The notes beneath the pieces were generated by a model. It did not search any database. It worked only from the letters and a program-made list of their open reading frames with translations, and was not told where the DNA came from. A DNA stretch of 13,168 nt, taken from contig CAYLOC010000076.1 of assembly GCA_964385195.1 (NCBI GenBank), positions 1 through 13,168 on the forward strand, written 5' to 3'. The DNA comes from CAYLOC01 sp964385195. GTDB lineage: Bacteria; Actinomycetota; Actinomycetes; Propionibacteriales; Nocardioidaceae. A program made the position numbers and the translations under genes. Positions 13,156-13,168 of the stretch are shown here, piece by piece (within the stretch, counting starts at the first letter, position 1; each line of letters opens with the position of its first letter).

Positions 13156-13168
13156 CAGTTCGTTACCC

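Overview
The window is chromosomal DNA from a high-GC actinobacterium. The marker genes are a WhiB-like (Wbl) iron-sulfur protein, the bacterial proteasome activator Bpa, a PAP2-diacylglycerol kinase fusion, tRNAs without encoded CCA, frequent GTG starts and several start codons with a -10 hexamer TANNNT six bases upstream (leaderless transcription). I cannot name the genus; a Micrococcales-type actinobacterium is a guess.

Layout. 1-1525 (minus): PAP2/diacylglycerol kinase fusion, running off the left edge. 1526-1619: divergent promoter region with a 12-bp palindrome and a 13-bp-arm inverted repeat. 1620-4306 (plus): serS, a Cof-type HAD phosphatase (4-base overlap) and a divergent WhiB-like/HTH regulator, probably one transcript. 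4307-4332: hairpin between convergent genes. 4338-6815 (minus): MobA-like nucleotidyltransferase, DUF6457 protein, PIG3-type quinone oxidoreductase and bpa; the oxidoreductase also has its own leaderless promoter. 6849-8754 (plus): nitrilase-family amidohydrolase and, 4 bases on, an unrecognised ten-helix membrane protein. 8755-10078: a predicted AbiEi/DUF559 nuclease-like gene bracketed by two related 57-bp dyad elements. 10079-10887: tRNA-Ser(TGA), a small PH-domain-like membrane protein, tRNA-Ser(GCT). 10919-12916 (minus): large membrane-anchored metallophosphoesterase. 13083-13155: tRNA-Arg(ACG).

How it fits together. Much of the window is housekeeping: seryl-tRNA synthetase with two of its tRNA substrates nearby, lipid phosphate turnover, proteasome activation and molybdenum cofactor maturation. 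The less ordinary parts are (i) the nuclease-like gene with matching 57-bp dyad elements on both sides, (ii) a WhiB-like protein that keeps its cysteines but has lost the Trp and Gly residues of the usual turn and carries an HTH tail, downstream of serS, (iii) a mobA reading frame whose conserved N-terminal nucleotide-binding motif is encoded but has no ATG, GTG or TTG start, and (iv) a perfect inverted repeat across the serS promoter. No insertion sequence, integrase or CRISPR array was seen. No stretch without a gene exceeds about 170 bases.
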